From Acanthopleura granulata (Eukaryota > Mollusca > Polyplacophora > Chitonida > Chitonidae), in assembly GCA_016165875.1 (NCBI GenBank), contig JABBOT010000002.1, positions 35,491,868 to 35,555,867 of the forward strand: a DNA stretch of 64,000 nt, in the 5' to 3' direction. The notes under the pieces are model-generated. The model saw nothing but the letters and a program-made list of their open reading frames with translations. It did not search any database and was not told the origin of the DNA. This document shows positions 54,701-64,000 of the stretch, one piece after another. The translations under genes were made by a program, and so were the position numbers. How positions within the stretch are numbered: position 1 is the first letter of the stretch; the number at the start of each line of letters is the position of its first letter.

Positions 54701-57700
54701 AAACATTAGACTGATGTCAGATGCAAGCTAGAACAGAATAATTGTAAAACAGGTACGTAATAAATGGAATAAACAGAGTGATGAATTTTTAAACTATTTA
54801 TGTTTACCATTCTGGGAAAATTAAAAGAGAAAGTCAAATTTACTTCTAATGGCAAATAAAGGTCGTAAATTATTACTGTTGATGCTTGAACTGAAATTTG
54901 TGTTTTCAAGTAAGATGTCATTCTACTTTTCAAACAAACATGAAAACGTAATAAGGAAAATTAGAACTCACAGAATGATGCAAAATGAGTAATTTAGTTA
55001 TCTTCCAAAGTTTAGAAAATAAAAACGAATGACATAGTCACCGTCATTGATGAGTTTCATTTGCCTTCAGGAGCTGAGCTTGCTGTAAGGTCATGAGACT
55101 CTTCTTCCTGTTGTTTGTCACTGATGTCAAAATTCCTCTAGCTGGTTATATTTTACTTTCATGTAATTACATAGCATGTTTTACTCCCATGTAATTACAT
55201 AACATGTTTTACTCTCATGTAATTACATAACATGTTTTACTCTCATGTAATTACATAACATGTTTTACCCATGTAATTACATAACATGTTTATTCACTCA
55301 TTAGAAAACTATTTCTTATTCAGGAAAATAAAGATGTTAAGAAAACAACAACAGACAGAAAATGTGAAGAAGAAAGAGTTGGCAAGAGAAGAACACAAGA
55401 AGAAAAGTTTATTGGGGATGGAGGATAGGAAGGCAGATGCAGAAGATGATGGGTTTAATTCTGACGGTGAGGCTGATGTAGTCTGTGTTCTGTCTGCATT
55501 CATTAGCATGCCATACTTTGCACTTAATGGTTAAAACTGCTAAAGGAGGTGGAATGATTTATCATTTGAGATAACGTAGTGTAAAAGGACAATGATTTAT
55601 TCAGTAGAACAGTGTTTATGAAATTTTTGTCATTATTATTGAGTAAAAAAAAAAAAAAAAAGAATACAAATAATGATCTTCAGTTAAGCATTTAAAGAAC
55701 TTTTGTTCCAAATTGTCATTAAACAAGTTTATTAAATGTCATATATGTAGCTTTATGACCAATTTGAAAAGAATCCTTTGAGATATGCCAAATCAACAAG
55801 GTCTGTCAACACCTACTATGCAAAATATAGTATTATTTAATTTGCATGTATAAGAATTTAGGGTGATACGTTATATTAATTCATAATTTTAGGCTTAATG
55901 CTTACTATTTATGTTCCAAAATTTGCCAACAGTTTATTTGAAGACATTAGCAGTCTGACAGACATTCATTGAATGTCAATGAGTTAGCTATTTCAAGTCT
56001 GTGAATCAACTGGTCAATCAATCTGTTGTAATCCTCAGCAGCTGATGACATTGATGATGATGATGATGATGCTGAATACTTCAGACAGGAAGTTGGCCAG
56101 GAACCTGACAAAGGTAAATGAGATTTCTTTTGTTTTGTATAATTTTCTCCTTAATGATGTGCACACCAATCTTGCATATTACATCAACACTGAGGTTGTG
56201 AACTGGCTGAATGGACTGGGCTGATAAGTTTTACCCATCATGACCTTTGACAGCTCTACGTCCATTGTTCAGTACTGGCCGATCATGGGCCCTGTGTTGA
56301 GGTGACATGAACATACCCATCATGTACCTTGTGTATCAGTGTGTCAATGACAATAACCCTTCTACTTCCATGTGAACTCTTCAGTCAGTGATAGCCTCAG
56401 AAATTTACACCTTCACTCTGTCTGAATGTGGAGAAACATTTTTGCAGTCCTGGTGAACTTGGCCCATTTTTCAAAGCTCAAGAGGGATTTGTAACTGAAA
56501 TTACCCCAATTCTCCAACCTTTTCAACCATCTCAGCATCCGGTGTTTGGAAACATTCTGACAGCCAAATAGGGTGTAGAGAAATAAACAAATCTTTTGTA
56601 GCATCATTTTCATAATCATTGTATACATAAATTGCACTGAAAAAAGTGGTTTAGTGGTTGAAAAGGTTGAAGATTTACAGTGAACCAAATTAGTCACAAC
56701 ACATGGTAGAGGCACAGGGTCAGGCTTACCCAAATCATTTATGTATGCATCTGTTTAAGTAAATAATGTAATCAACACTCTATGCTCTAATTTTCTGGCA
56801 GGCACATGAATCTAATATGCTAATATAATATAGTGTGCCCTTGCATTCATTTGGATGACAATGCACTCAACAGAGTATTAGTTATAGAGGTTATCAGAAG
56901 TGTGCAATATGCTTAATTTTATGAAAGACAGACTACAAATATATATGTGTACATTAACATCATGCAGTAAGCCCAGCTAGATCAATGGCCCTTGAATTCT
57001 GAATATGTAATTCAGAAACGGAGTGGAATGTCAGTGAGTTGATGTATGTGTTTTATTAGGGATGTAAATCAAAAATTAGTCAAAGGAGTCAAATTTTTCA
57101 GTTTAGAGGATTGCCGTGAACACGTCTGCAAACTTTTATTGAGTTGGGGAAGAGAACATATAGGTTGTGGGTATTTGACACAGGATTTGATGGCATTATG
57201 TCAGATTTTTATCTCTTAGCTGAAAGAATTGGCTACTTCATAAATAATCAAAGTCTGTCCATCTGTCTGTCATCCAACTGTCTTCTCATTGCACCAATAG
57301 AAAGTTGTTAAACTGCCAGGTATTATAATAGATACAGTCATCATGTGCTTAATATTCAAGAGTTGGAAGTGGGGAAGGGAACCCAGAACCTATGAATGCT
57401 TCTATTGCGGTGTTCTGTTTCTAATTCAGTCACAGTGTGATACTCACAGTGCTCCTCAGTCTGCTAGTGGCATATTCTGCCATCAGACCTTCTCTCATCT
57501 GAGGCATTATTAAGGTGATGAATGATCTCTGCATCTCACCAGAAAACTGCTTTCTTATTTAACATGACTTTTTGTTTCTTTCCAGATTTGCTTCTGTCTA
57601 CTGGGAATAAGCGGAAACGAAGAATGGAGGTGCATGGAGGGAAAAAAAGAAGGAAAGAGAATGCACCCCATCAGAAGCCTGCAGAAGGACCTGTTAAAAA

Positions 57701-57890
57701 GGTGGACAGAGGGGATAAGAAATTTGCCAGAGCAAACCCAAAACTTGACTTAAAATTCAGAAAGTATGACAAAAACTTGAACAAGCCTAATATGAAAAGG
57801 AAGTTCAGGAAAGGCAAAAACAAGGCGCCAGGACAGTTCAAGAAACAGCCTCAGACGAGATCTAGGCAAGGTCGTGGAAAACAGCGGTGA
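48735..57890 (+). CDS. PPAN: Peter Pan / SSF1 homologue, Brix-domain ribosome biogenesis factor
   Basis: Nucleolar protein of the Ssf1/Peter Pan group, needed for maturation of the large (60S) ribosomal subunit. Ten exons: 48735-48752, 51697-51867, 52184-52507, 52767-52843, 53031-53138, 53569-53679, 54487-54630, 55324-55466, 56039-56113, 57586-57890. Phases all agree; 1476 nt, 491 residues (human about 473). Exon 1 encodes only MGRKRM. The Brix domain spans about 20-300 with VRKKNVLKDFVNVAGILNVS, KGPTLTFKVQSFSLAKDILS, HPPLLVMNNF and LMTTMFQNMFPSI. LPQAVSSRGNLKSTQSAIR leads into LTEVGPRLTLQLVKIEEGL, matching the conserved family block. A poly-Asp stretch (six consecutive Asp codons) in exon 9 and a Lys/Arg-rich tail complete the usual plan. 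Exon 9 has a tandem CAGCAG acceptor. Confidence 0.96.
48753..51696 (+). other. PPAN intron 1, no gene; holds an inverted pair of related segments
   Basis: A 2.9-kb intron. Segment 50470-50640 read on the minus strand and segment 51003-51150 read on the plus strand share TTTTGGATA, TCTGAATTTA and ACTTTTT-AAAACAA-GGATTTCAT. Their translations look alike (EFNRKINFFKTRDFINVKR versus EFSHKLDFLKTKDFIALKQ). An unknown repeat present in opposite orientations is the simplest reading. Confidence 0.55.
53622..54300 (+). repeat. Minisatellite of about 60-64 bp, exon copy plus about 10 intronic units, PPAN exon 6/intron 6
   Basis: The exonic copy covers CTCTGCCACAGGCGGTGTCA, AGTCGTGGGAACCTGAAGTC, CACACAGAGCGCTATCAG and then the donor GTGAGT. 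The same string, diverged, recurs about ten times directly downstream. Nearly every unit ends in TCAGGTGAGT or a close variant such as TTGGGTGAGT or TCAGATGAGT. Three neighbouring units (about 53740-53930) are nearly identical, a sign of recent local duplication. Confidence 0.95.
55153..55291. repeat. Five copies of an about 28-bp unit with a 12-bp palindrome, PPAN intron 7
   Basis: The unit is close to TTTTACTCTCATGTAATTAC then ATAACATG. Each copy centres on the perfect palindrome ATGTAATTACAT. The array ends about 30 bp before the exon 8 acceptor, so it occupies the branch-point neighbourhood. Confidence 0.85.
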
Positions 57891-58465
57891 CTGAACAGAC
57901 AGTGACCTGTGTGTTGATGTCTTTTGGATAGTCACTTGACTGAGTTTCTATCGTCTATTCTGAACAGTGTCTGGCCATGATAAGGATTCTACGCTGACAG
58001 TGATTGGAGAGCTAAAGAGGCAGAAATCAGCATGGTGTGAACAGTGTCTAGTGATAAGCACTTATGTGGGCTAACTTGTGATTTGTGAGGACATAGGGCA
58101 GATGTACATCCACTGTGGTAACATTCTGGTTACACCACAAGGCCTCATGCCATTCAGATCATACCAAAAGGGCACAAGAAAGGCTCAGTCAAATTGGTTA
58201 TTATGGATAACTGGGTTGTTAATGTTCTGTAAAACAACAAATTTGTGTGCACACGTCATTGTGGATGTATTACACTAAATTGTGTATTGTTCGTACACAT
58301 ATTATGTGGATGTGCATTTTTGCCACAATAATGTGTACCACGCGTACACAGTAGTTTATAGAGAGTGATTTAGAATATCATGTCTGCCATATCTTTATTA
58401 GGATGCTTCTTTCAGTCCCTAAATATAATTGTACACATGAACCAATAAAACCATCATCATCATTT
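57891..58465 (+). other. PPAN: PPAN 3' untranslated region and polyadenylation signal
   Basis: After the TGA at 57888-57890 no further exon is needed. The first clear AATAAA is at 58444-58449 (ACCAATAAAACCATC), so cleavage is expected about 10-30 nt later. The end coordinate is an estimate. Confidence 0.6.
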
Positions 58466-61235
58466 ATGGAGGGGAAATTTATCTCTTTTGATGTAAATGC
58501 CATCACAGTTCTTCATAGACCAACATAATGCCGGTATTATAACCTTGCATGTTCTAGCTCTGTTGGAATGGACATCTTTTCACAAACTGGTTTGATCGGA
58601 ACCGTTAAATGGCCACAAAGTGCAGTGTAATTTAATGGACTTAAAAATTACATTTCTGAAGCTGGTGCTGAAGAAATTCTGAAGTAAAGTAACGCTTTTA
58701 CTCTGCCGATTTCTAGTAAATGTAAATTTGATCGGATTAGTTATGTGCATGGAATGCTTGCAGGTGCCCGTGAGCGTGTGTGTGGGGGTTTTTTATTTGT
58801 ATTTAATTGAAATCGATTATAATTTTTCTGGATACTCCTAAATATGCCCATGTGAGATATGCGTCAATAGCGGGATATCTTGTGGTGACCTTTGAAAATG
58901 ATTGTGCCCATAAACTGACAAAATCACAACCAATCCCTATTCGGTTCTGACAGTTGTTTTTCTCTAGTCATCATTCAGTGCTTGTTTAATGGGCGATAAT
59001 GCTTGAGCAGTCACTGACCGCCAAAGACCGGCTCTGATCCTTCCAGGTACCCTAGCCTTTTATATGAGCTCAGTGTGTGATCATGTTTAAGTTCAGTGGG
59101 AAATTTGTTGTAATTTAGCAGAATGCCTGAAGAGAGTAGTTACCTCCCTATTCCCTATCTGGTTGCTGGAGGCATTCAGTGTCGAGCCCAACTTTTCAAA
59201 CTGAACCTCTCATGTGGAAACAGGACAATCCTATTATATTCATAAGGAACTGTAACTTTGGCCAAGAAATGCTGTGTTGACGGAAAAGCCACACTTGTAT
59301 GAGAAGCAGCTGCCGTTGCTATAAATAATTATTCAATATCCGATTAGAACTGAGGATGGAGACATAAATCAAACGCTGCACACAAGGCACGGACGTTAGT
59401 CAATTTCCCCCTGCTAATAGCCATTTATCGTGTTTCTGGACGGTTGAAAAACCTCCAAGAAAAGCTGGCTAAAGCGTCCGGTGCTTTTCACTGCGTAATT
59501 AGGTAGTGGCGACCTTTCACAAACTGTCCTTTTTGGAGGTTTTTCATGGGGAGAATTTTGTACAACTCTACAGGACGATATGTCTTCCTCTCCTCCCTAG
59601 TGAACACTTTCCCCATGTGATTACCTTAATTTTTTGCTGGCCAAGTGTGGGTATTTGATCGATTGTCCCGTCGTATCTCTCTGATGTACAGTTTATTCTG
59701 GCTTGGTGGATACTTACGTTTTGTTCGGGCCAAGAGTTGAGGGTTATCCAGACATGCCCGGTTTGGCACCATACAAATACCCGAAAAATACAATATATCA
59801 CTATTTGACGGATACAGTCTGGAGATGAAATTAAGCACTTCATTGAGAATATCGATATCAGTCATTTAATATCTCCCTCCTTAAAACTGTCAAACAGCCT
59901 TTTGATCTTTTGGGAGAGTGCCAAGGAACCACTCAGATTGGCAGATCTTCTCATTCTCGCCAAACGGCTGTCGGATTGAACAACACAGGGTGATGCTTTC
60001 CCAGGACCGCTGATAAAAATTCAATTGATTAGGCGATTTTAGGTTAACGAAATAGCGTGCTAGTTTTTGTCTTCTCGCGTGTGGAAGTAATTCCTGTCTT
60101 TGGAGGTAGGCATTGTTACCACAGCCACGAGACGGGCTTCTTCCCACCTGCTACTTGAATCGACCAGTTTCCGGACGTCTCTGGGCTGAGTTAGTGCCTG
60201 ACCACATGCTTTCTACCCCGTCACCCACGCCATGCTGCCACGCATACCCCATCTCCGCAACTGCTCTTTTCAGCCCACCCGCTAAGCGGGGTACGCTCGT
60301 AAGTAATTCGTATACAGACAGCGTCGGTCTGAAAAGCCGGAGATAATGTTCCATGCGGAATTTTGTTTACCAAAGACTATAAAATTCACCGTCTTGGTTT
60401 TGACTCGCAGTCGCTGAATGGGGTACCTTTTCCCGCTAAACAGCGACTCGGTTCCCAGATGACTTGGCCATTATTATCTTGCAATGAACGGGTACTACGT
60501 TACCCTGCAGTTTGTCAACTAAACGTTCTCGCAAAAGCAGGAGAAAACAACACAGCTTGGACCCGGATTGCTTTAGGCGGGAAAGGTTCACCACGGATTT
60601 TGAGCATAGGGGAATAGAGTGTAATTACGCTATAATTGGGATTGACTTCGCGAATTAAAGCAAGGCACGAAATTCATTTCATTCTAAGTATTCTGCGCAC
60701 GCGAAAGCTTAGGGTGGAATATGCAAGAGGTGCTGTAATGTAAAATTCCTGTGTTGAGAACACGAGGTGAAGTGTGGAAAATTGCCACATATGCATCAGT
60801 GACCGACTTTCACCTTCAAGTATTAATTAATATAATAGTTGCTGCGACAACGAGATTACTAACCGATTACAGGGCGGATGCAGATGGTTATCCGCTCGGC
60901 TCGGCTCCACACTTCAGACTCCGTGTGGTCAGTAATCCAGTAGAATGCCCTCCGGATACGATTGCGGTGGGCAGTTGACCGCTAATCACTGTTGTGAACA
61001 TAAAGCTATGAATAGACGCAAATCAGCTTTATAGGCCTATATTCTGGCAGATCAATCAGTTCTCATTTGCACACCTTTGTCGTGTAATTCAGGCTACATG
61101 AGTTTTCTAGTAACTTGTCACGTGTAATTTTCGTCGTGGTAACAAGATTAATCATTGCAAGAACTTGAAAGGACGGTTACCAGAAGGTTCCGGATAAGGC
61201 TGGGATAGTGTAACATACAGCATTAAATCTGATGT
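58466..61235. other. Intergenic, no gene seen; more complex blocks at about 59.4-60.9 kb
   Basis: The 59400-60950 stretch is higher in GC and complexity than its flanks, like the blocks in the first 8 kb. Several overlapping open frames exist on both strands, but none shows a recognisable domain or a consistent exon structure. It could be a regulatory element or an unrecognised gene part. Confidence 0.35.
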
Positions 61236-61500
61236 GGGGCTTCTGTGGCCGAGAGTTTAGTGTCATTGCGCACTACACGGACTGAGGAGCCTTTCACCAA
61301 TGCGGTCGCTATGAGAGAAGTTCAACTCAGACTGGCGCCCTCGCTGGTTGTTTGTAAGAAGGTCTGCGAGCAATTAAGCTGCAGATGGTCGTGGGTTTCC
61401 CTCGAGCTCTGCCTGGTTTCCTCCAAACATAACGCTGGCCGCCGATTATAAATGAAATATTCTTGAGCAGGGTGTAAAACTCCAAGAAATAAATATAAAG
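61236..61500 (+). mobile_element. SINE, full length, diverged
   Basis: GGGGCTTCTGTGGCCGAGAG at the head, TTCACCAATGCGGTCGCTAT, the core AGAAGGTCTGCGAGCAATTA and GCAGATGGTCGTGGGTTTCC, then GAAATATTCTTGAGCAGGGT and GTAAAACTCCAAGAAATAAA. Same family and orientation as 41391-41652. Confidence 0.87.
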
Positions 61501-61658
61501 AGCAATTCGAAAAATACCTGTTCATCCATAGAGCTCTTTGGACACATCCACAGACTTCAGTCCGACTTCCTGCAGCTAAACCGCTACACACAGATATACC
61601 CCCACACGCCTCTATTAACTGGCATATTTCGAATCTGGTTAACATAGATAAGCGGCTG

Positions 61659-62800
61659 GTGTTTAGTTAGATCTAACGGAAAAGCCGCCCTATTGACCGG
61701 AATAATGTGAACAGAAAGGTAATGGGAAACGTTCCAAACCAATAGACATGTGTGGTGTCTAATGGAAACACCTCCCTGGTGACTGGAATAATTTGGGCGG
61801 AAGGTAATAGGAAAAGCCTCAAACCAATGAACATGCCTGGTGTCTAACAGAAACCCCGTCCTGTTGAAAGGGAAAAATGTGGAGAGGAAGGTAATAGGAA
61901 AAGCACCAAACTAATGAACATGCCTGGTGTCTAACGGGAACCCCGTCCTACTGACCGGAATAATGTGGAGTGGAAGGTAATAGGAAAACCCCAAACCAAC
62001 TAAGATGCCTGGAGCCCGTCTTACGAAGGCTAGAGTAGCCTACGTCAGACGTAGACGTTTCCGTCCACTTTATAGCGGCATCCGTCAGCTCCTAGTAGCG
62101 TCTTACTAAAGCTGTCGCAAAGCTTAAAGTGTGTCTACGAAACACCACAAGCGCCGCCATACTTAGTATACTTACGGAATTTGCGTCTGCCCGAGGGTAG
62201 ATGTAAATTTGCACCAAACTTTACATCAAGTCGGAGCTACTTCAGCTTTGTTAGACGTACAGTCTTTCCTGCGACACACGTCCGACACACCCAGTCGCAG
62301 CCTTACTCCAGCTTTGTAAGATGGGCCGTAGGTGTCTAACGAATCCCAGTCCTATTGGCTGAAATAATGTGGAGGGGAAGGTAATAGGGAAAGCCCCAAA
62401 CCAATGAACATGCCTGGTGTCTAACGGAAACCTCGTCCTGTTGACCGGTATAATGTGGAGGGGAAAGTAATAGGAAAAGCTCCAAACCAATGAACATGCC
62501 TGGTGTCTAACGGAAACCCCGTCGTATTGACCGGTATAATGTGGCGGGGAAGGTAATAGGAAAAGCCCCAAACCAATGAACATGCCTGTTGTCCAACGGA
62601 AAATCTGTCCTATTGAACGGATTAATGTGGAGTGGAAGGTAATAGGAAAAGCCTCAAATCAATGAACCATATGCCTGACAGAAACACTTTCCTAATATGA
62701 CCGAAATGACAAATGGACAGGAAGGTAATCAGCCACAAACCAATAGACTTTTCAGGCGTCTCACGGAAACAGCACCACATGGACCGAAATGATGTGGACC
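61659..62800. repeat. Minisatellite of about 86 bp, about 10 units, split by a MITE
   Basis: The unit is close to GGTGTCTAACGGAAACCCCG, TCCTATTGACCGGAATAATG, TGGAGGGGAAGGTAATAGGA and AAAGCCCCAAACCAATGAAC plus ATGCCT. Central units are very alike; the outer ones decay toward both edges. Open frames across it are by-products of the repeat. Confidence 0.92.
62014..62326. mobile_element. MITE inserted in the 86-bp minisatellite
   Basis: The left end is GCCCGTCTTACGAAGGCTAG then AGTAG. The complement of the right end is GCCCATCTTACAAAGCTGGA then GTAAGG. About 313 bp with no coding capacity. The repeat unit resumes exactly after it (CCTGG on the left, GGTGTCTAAC on the right), so the empty site can be read from the neighbouring units. 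Confidence 0.82.
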
Positions 62801-64000
62801 TAAATCTTTTACTGTAGTAACTAAACAACTTGCATACTATTTCTCCCGGCTGTTGACAAGCTACACCCCCTTTGCAAGGCAGGAATGACAGATGAGATGA
62901 TCGAGCGAGGGTGATTAGGAGAGCAGACAAATTGTTATTGATTTACCATAATGATTATCCATTCTTCAACAATAATTCATTTGAATGGCAGGTCTTTGGA
63001 GTCAGGGATTGGTTCGTATACGGATCATTCTAATCCAACCAAAAGCCACCAACTGCATGAAGAAGTCTGTATTCATCGACAGCCCAGGTGTGTGTTCTGT
63101 CCACCGAAATCCGTGATAATTTAATAGAAAATGTAAACAGGGGCATTTTATAAATATGTTGTAAGAGTGTCTTTGGTCAATTTCTTTTCAGAAATAAAGT
63201 ACAAATGCTCTCAAGTAACATGGTCAAAGTAATTTAAAATTATTCTATATGGTTAAAGAAAAACTTAGCTTTAGTTTATGTCTCTCTACAGGTTATTATT
63301 TTTATTGATTTACATTGTACCATCACCGATGTAAGGATTCTCATATATATGAATTCTCCAAGCGAAGGAGAATCCCCATCACTTCACGAACCTGCAATTT
63401 GTGTCAAAAGATGACATTGACGACACACCATAAATGTCTCCCAACCATTGCTGTGGCAAACAAGCTATCACGTGACATAATGATTCATTTCCTCCATGCT
63501 TGGACGAATCAATAGAGCACCATATATTTGCACTAAAACAAAGGACCTACTCATGCAGTCACTCAATTTCACAGTTCTGAGTATCACACTAGTCCTCGCT
63601 TTTCAATTATTTTACACATGCTAAAAAGCTGTCTGGAAACAGCTTGTGCCGCACCAGATAACTCACATATATGCATGGATGGCAACTAGTAGACCGATTC
63701 ACAGCTTCGATTGGATTCCATAGGGCTTTAGATATATTGTCTTTGCATCGTGTACATAAATGTAAAAGCCAGGACCCTGTTGATTGACTTAAGTGCCCGA
63801 GGCCTCATCCCTTTGCATTGTATTCAATTGTAAATGCTTTTAGTAATTCGAGACAACTGACTTCTAGTAAACTGCAATTAACATATAGAAGATTTTTGTC
63901 ACTTTGTACTAAAACCATAGTACTTAGGTGCGTGTATGTTTCTACTTTTCATCTATGGTTAGAATAAAAAATGAGGTAAACTGACAACGGCCAGATTTCG
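62801..64000. other. Intergenic, nothing recognised
   Basis: AT-rich sequence with short open frames only. I see no exon, RNA gene or repeat family member of note. Confidence 0.4.

Noticed and set aside
55035..55130. Box C/D snoRNA in PPAN intron 7 (PPAN hosts snoRNAs in vertebrates)
   Set aside because: TGATGA- and CTGA-like words are about 75 nt apart, but box C lacks the leading purine, there is no terminal stem, and no rRNA complement was recognised.
62251..62930. Two 100-110-codon minus-strand frames
   Set aside because: They cover the 86-bp minisatellite and its MITE; repetition keeps the frames open.

Overview
The window is nuclear DNA of an animal. Genes are split by GT-AG introns, stretches between genes are long and AT-rich, and the genes found have clear metazoan homologues. 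Scattered tRNA-derived SINEs end in a GGCGTAAAACACCAATCAAATAAATAAA-type tail. From memory, such tails are common in molluscs and related lophotrochozoans. I therefore suggest a mollusc- or brachiopod-like invertebrate; the phylum is inference.

Four protein genes could be reconstructed by hand. (1) Minus strand, 24386 to 9864: a 19-exon adhesion GPCR (719 codons) with signal peptide, C-type lectin domain, GAIN/GPS region and seven membrane helices. Every intron phase matches across the chain. (2) Plus strand, 30778-31446: an intronless group A bHLH transcription factor of 222 residues. (3) Minus strand, 48596 to 43820: prefoldin subunit 1 (PFDN1), 4 exons, 126 residues. (4) Plus strand, 48735 to 57890: the Brix-domain ribosome-biogenesis factor PPAN/SSF1, 10 exons, 491 residues. 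PFDN1 and PPAN are head to head with 138 bp between start codons. They share a short promoter holding an ETS-type and an E-box motif.

Layout: 1-8.75 kb, no gene, alternating AT-rich DNA and more complex blocks; 8.76-9.17 kb, a 32-bp minisatellite; 9.86-24.4 kb, the GPCR; 24.4-30.7 kb, no confident gene; 30.8-31.4 kb, the bHLH gene; 31.5-43.8 kb, no confident gene but SINEs, a MITE and a four-copy repeat; 43.8-48.6 kb, PFDN1 with three inverted-repeat elements in intron 1; 48.7-58.4 kb, PPAN; 58.5-64 kb, no gene, a SINE and an 86-bp minisatellite split by a MITE.

The most unusual observation is that two unrelated genes each carry a minisatellite grown out of an exon/intron boundary. In the GPCR (exon 11, second membrane helix) and in PPAN (exon 6), the unit consists of the last exon bases plus the 5' splice site. 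It is repeated tens of times (GPCR) or about ten times (PPAN) into the downstream intron, so each array is a ladder of decoy splice donors.
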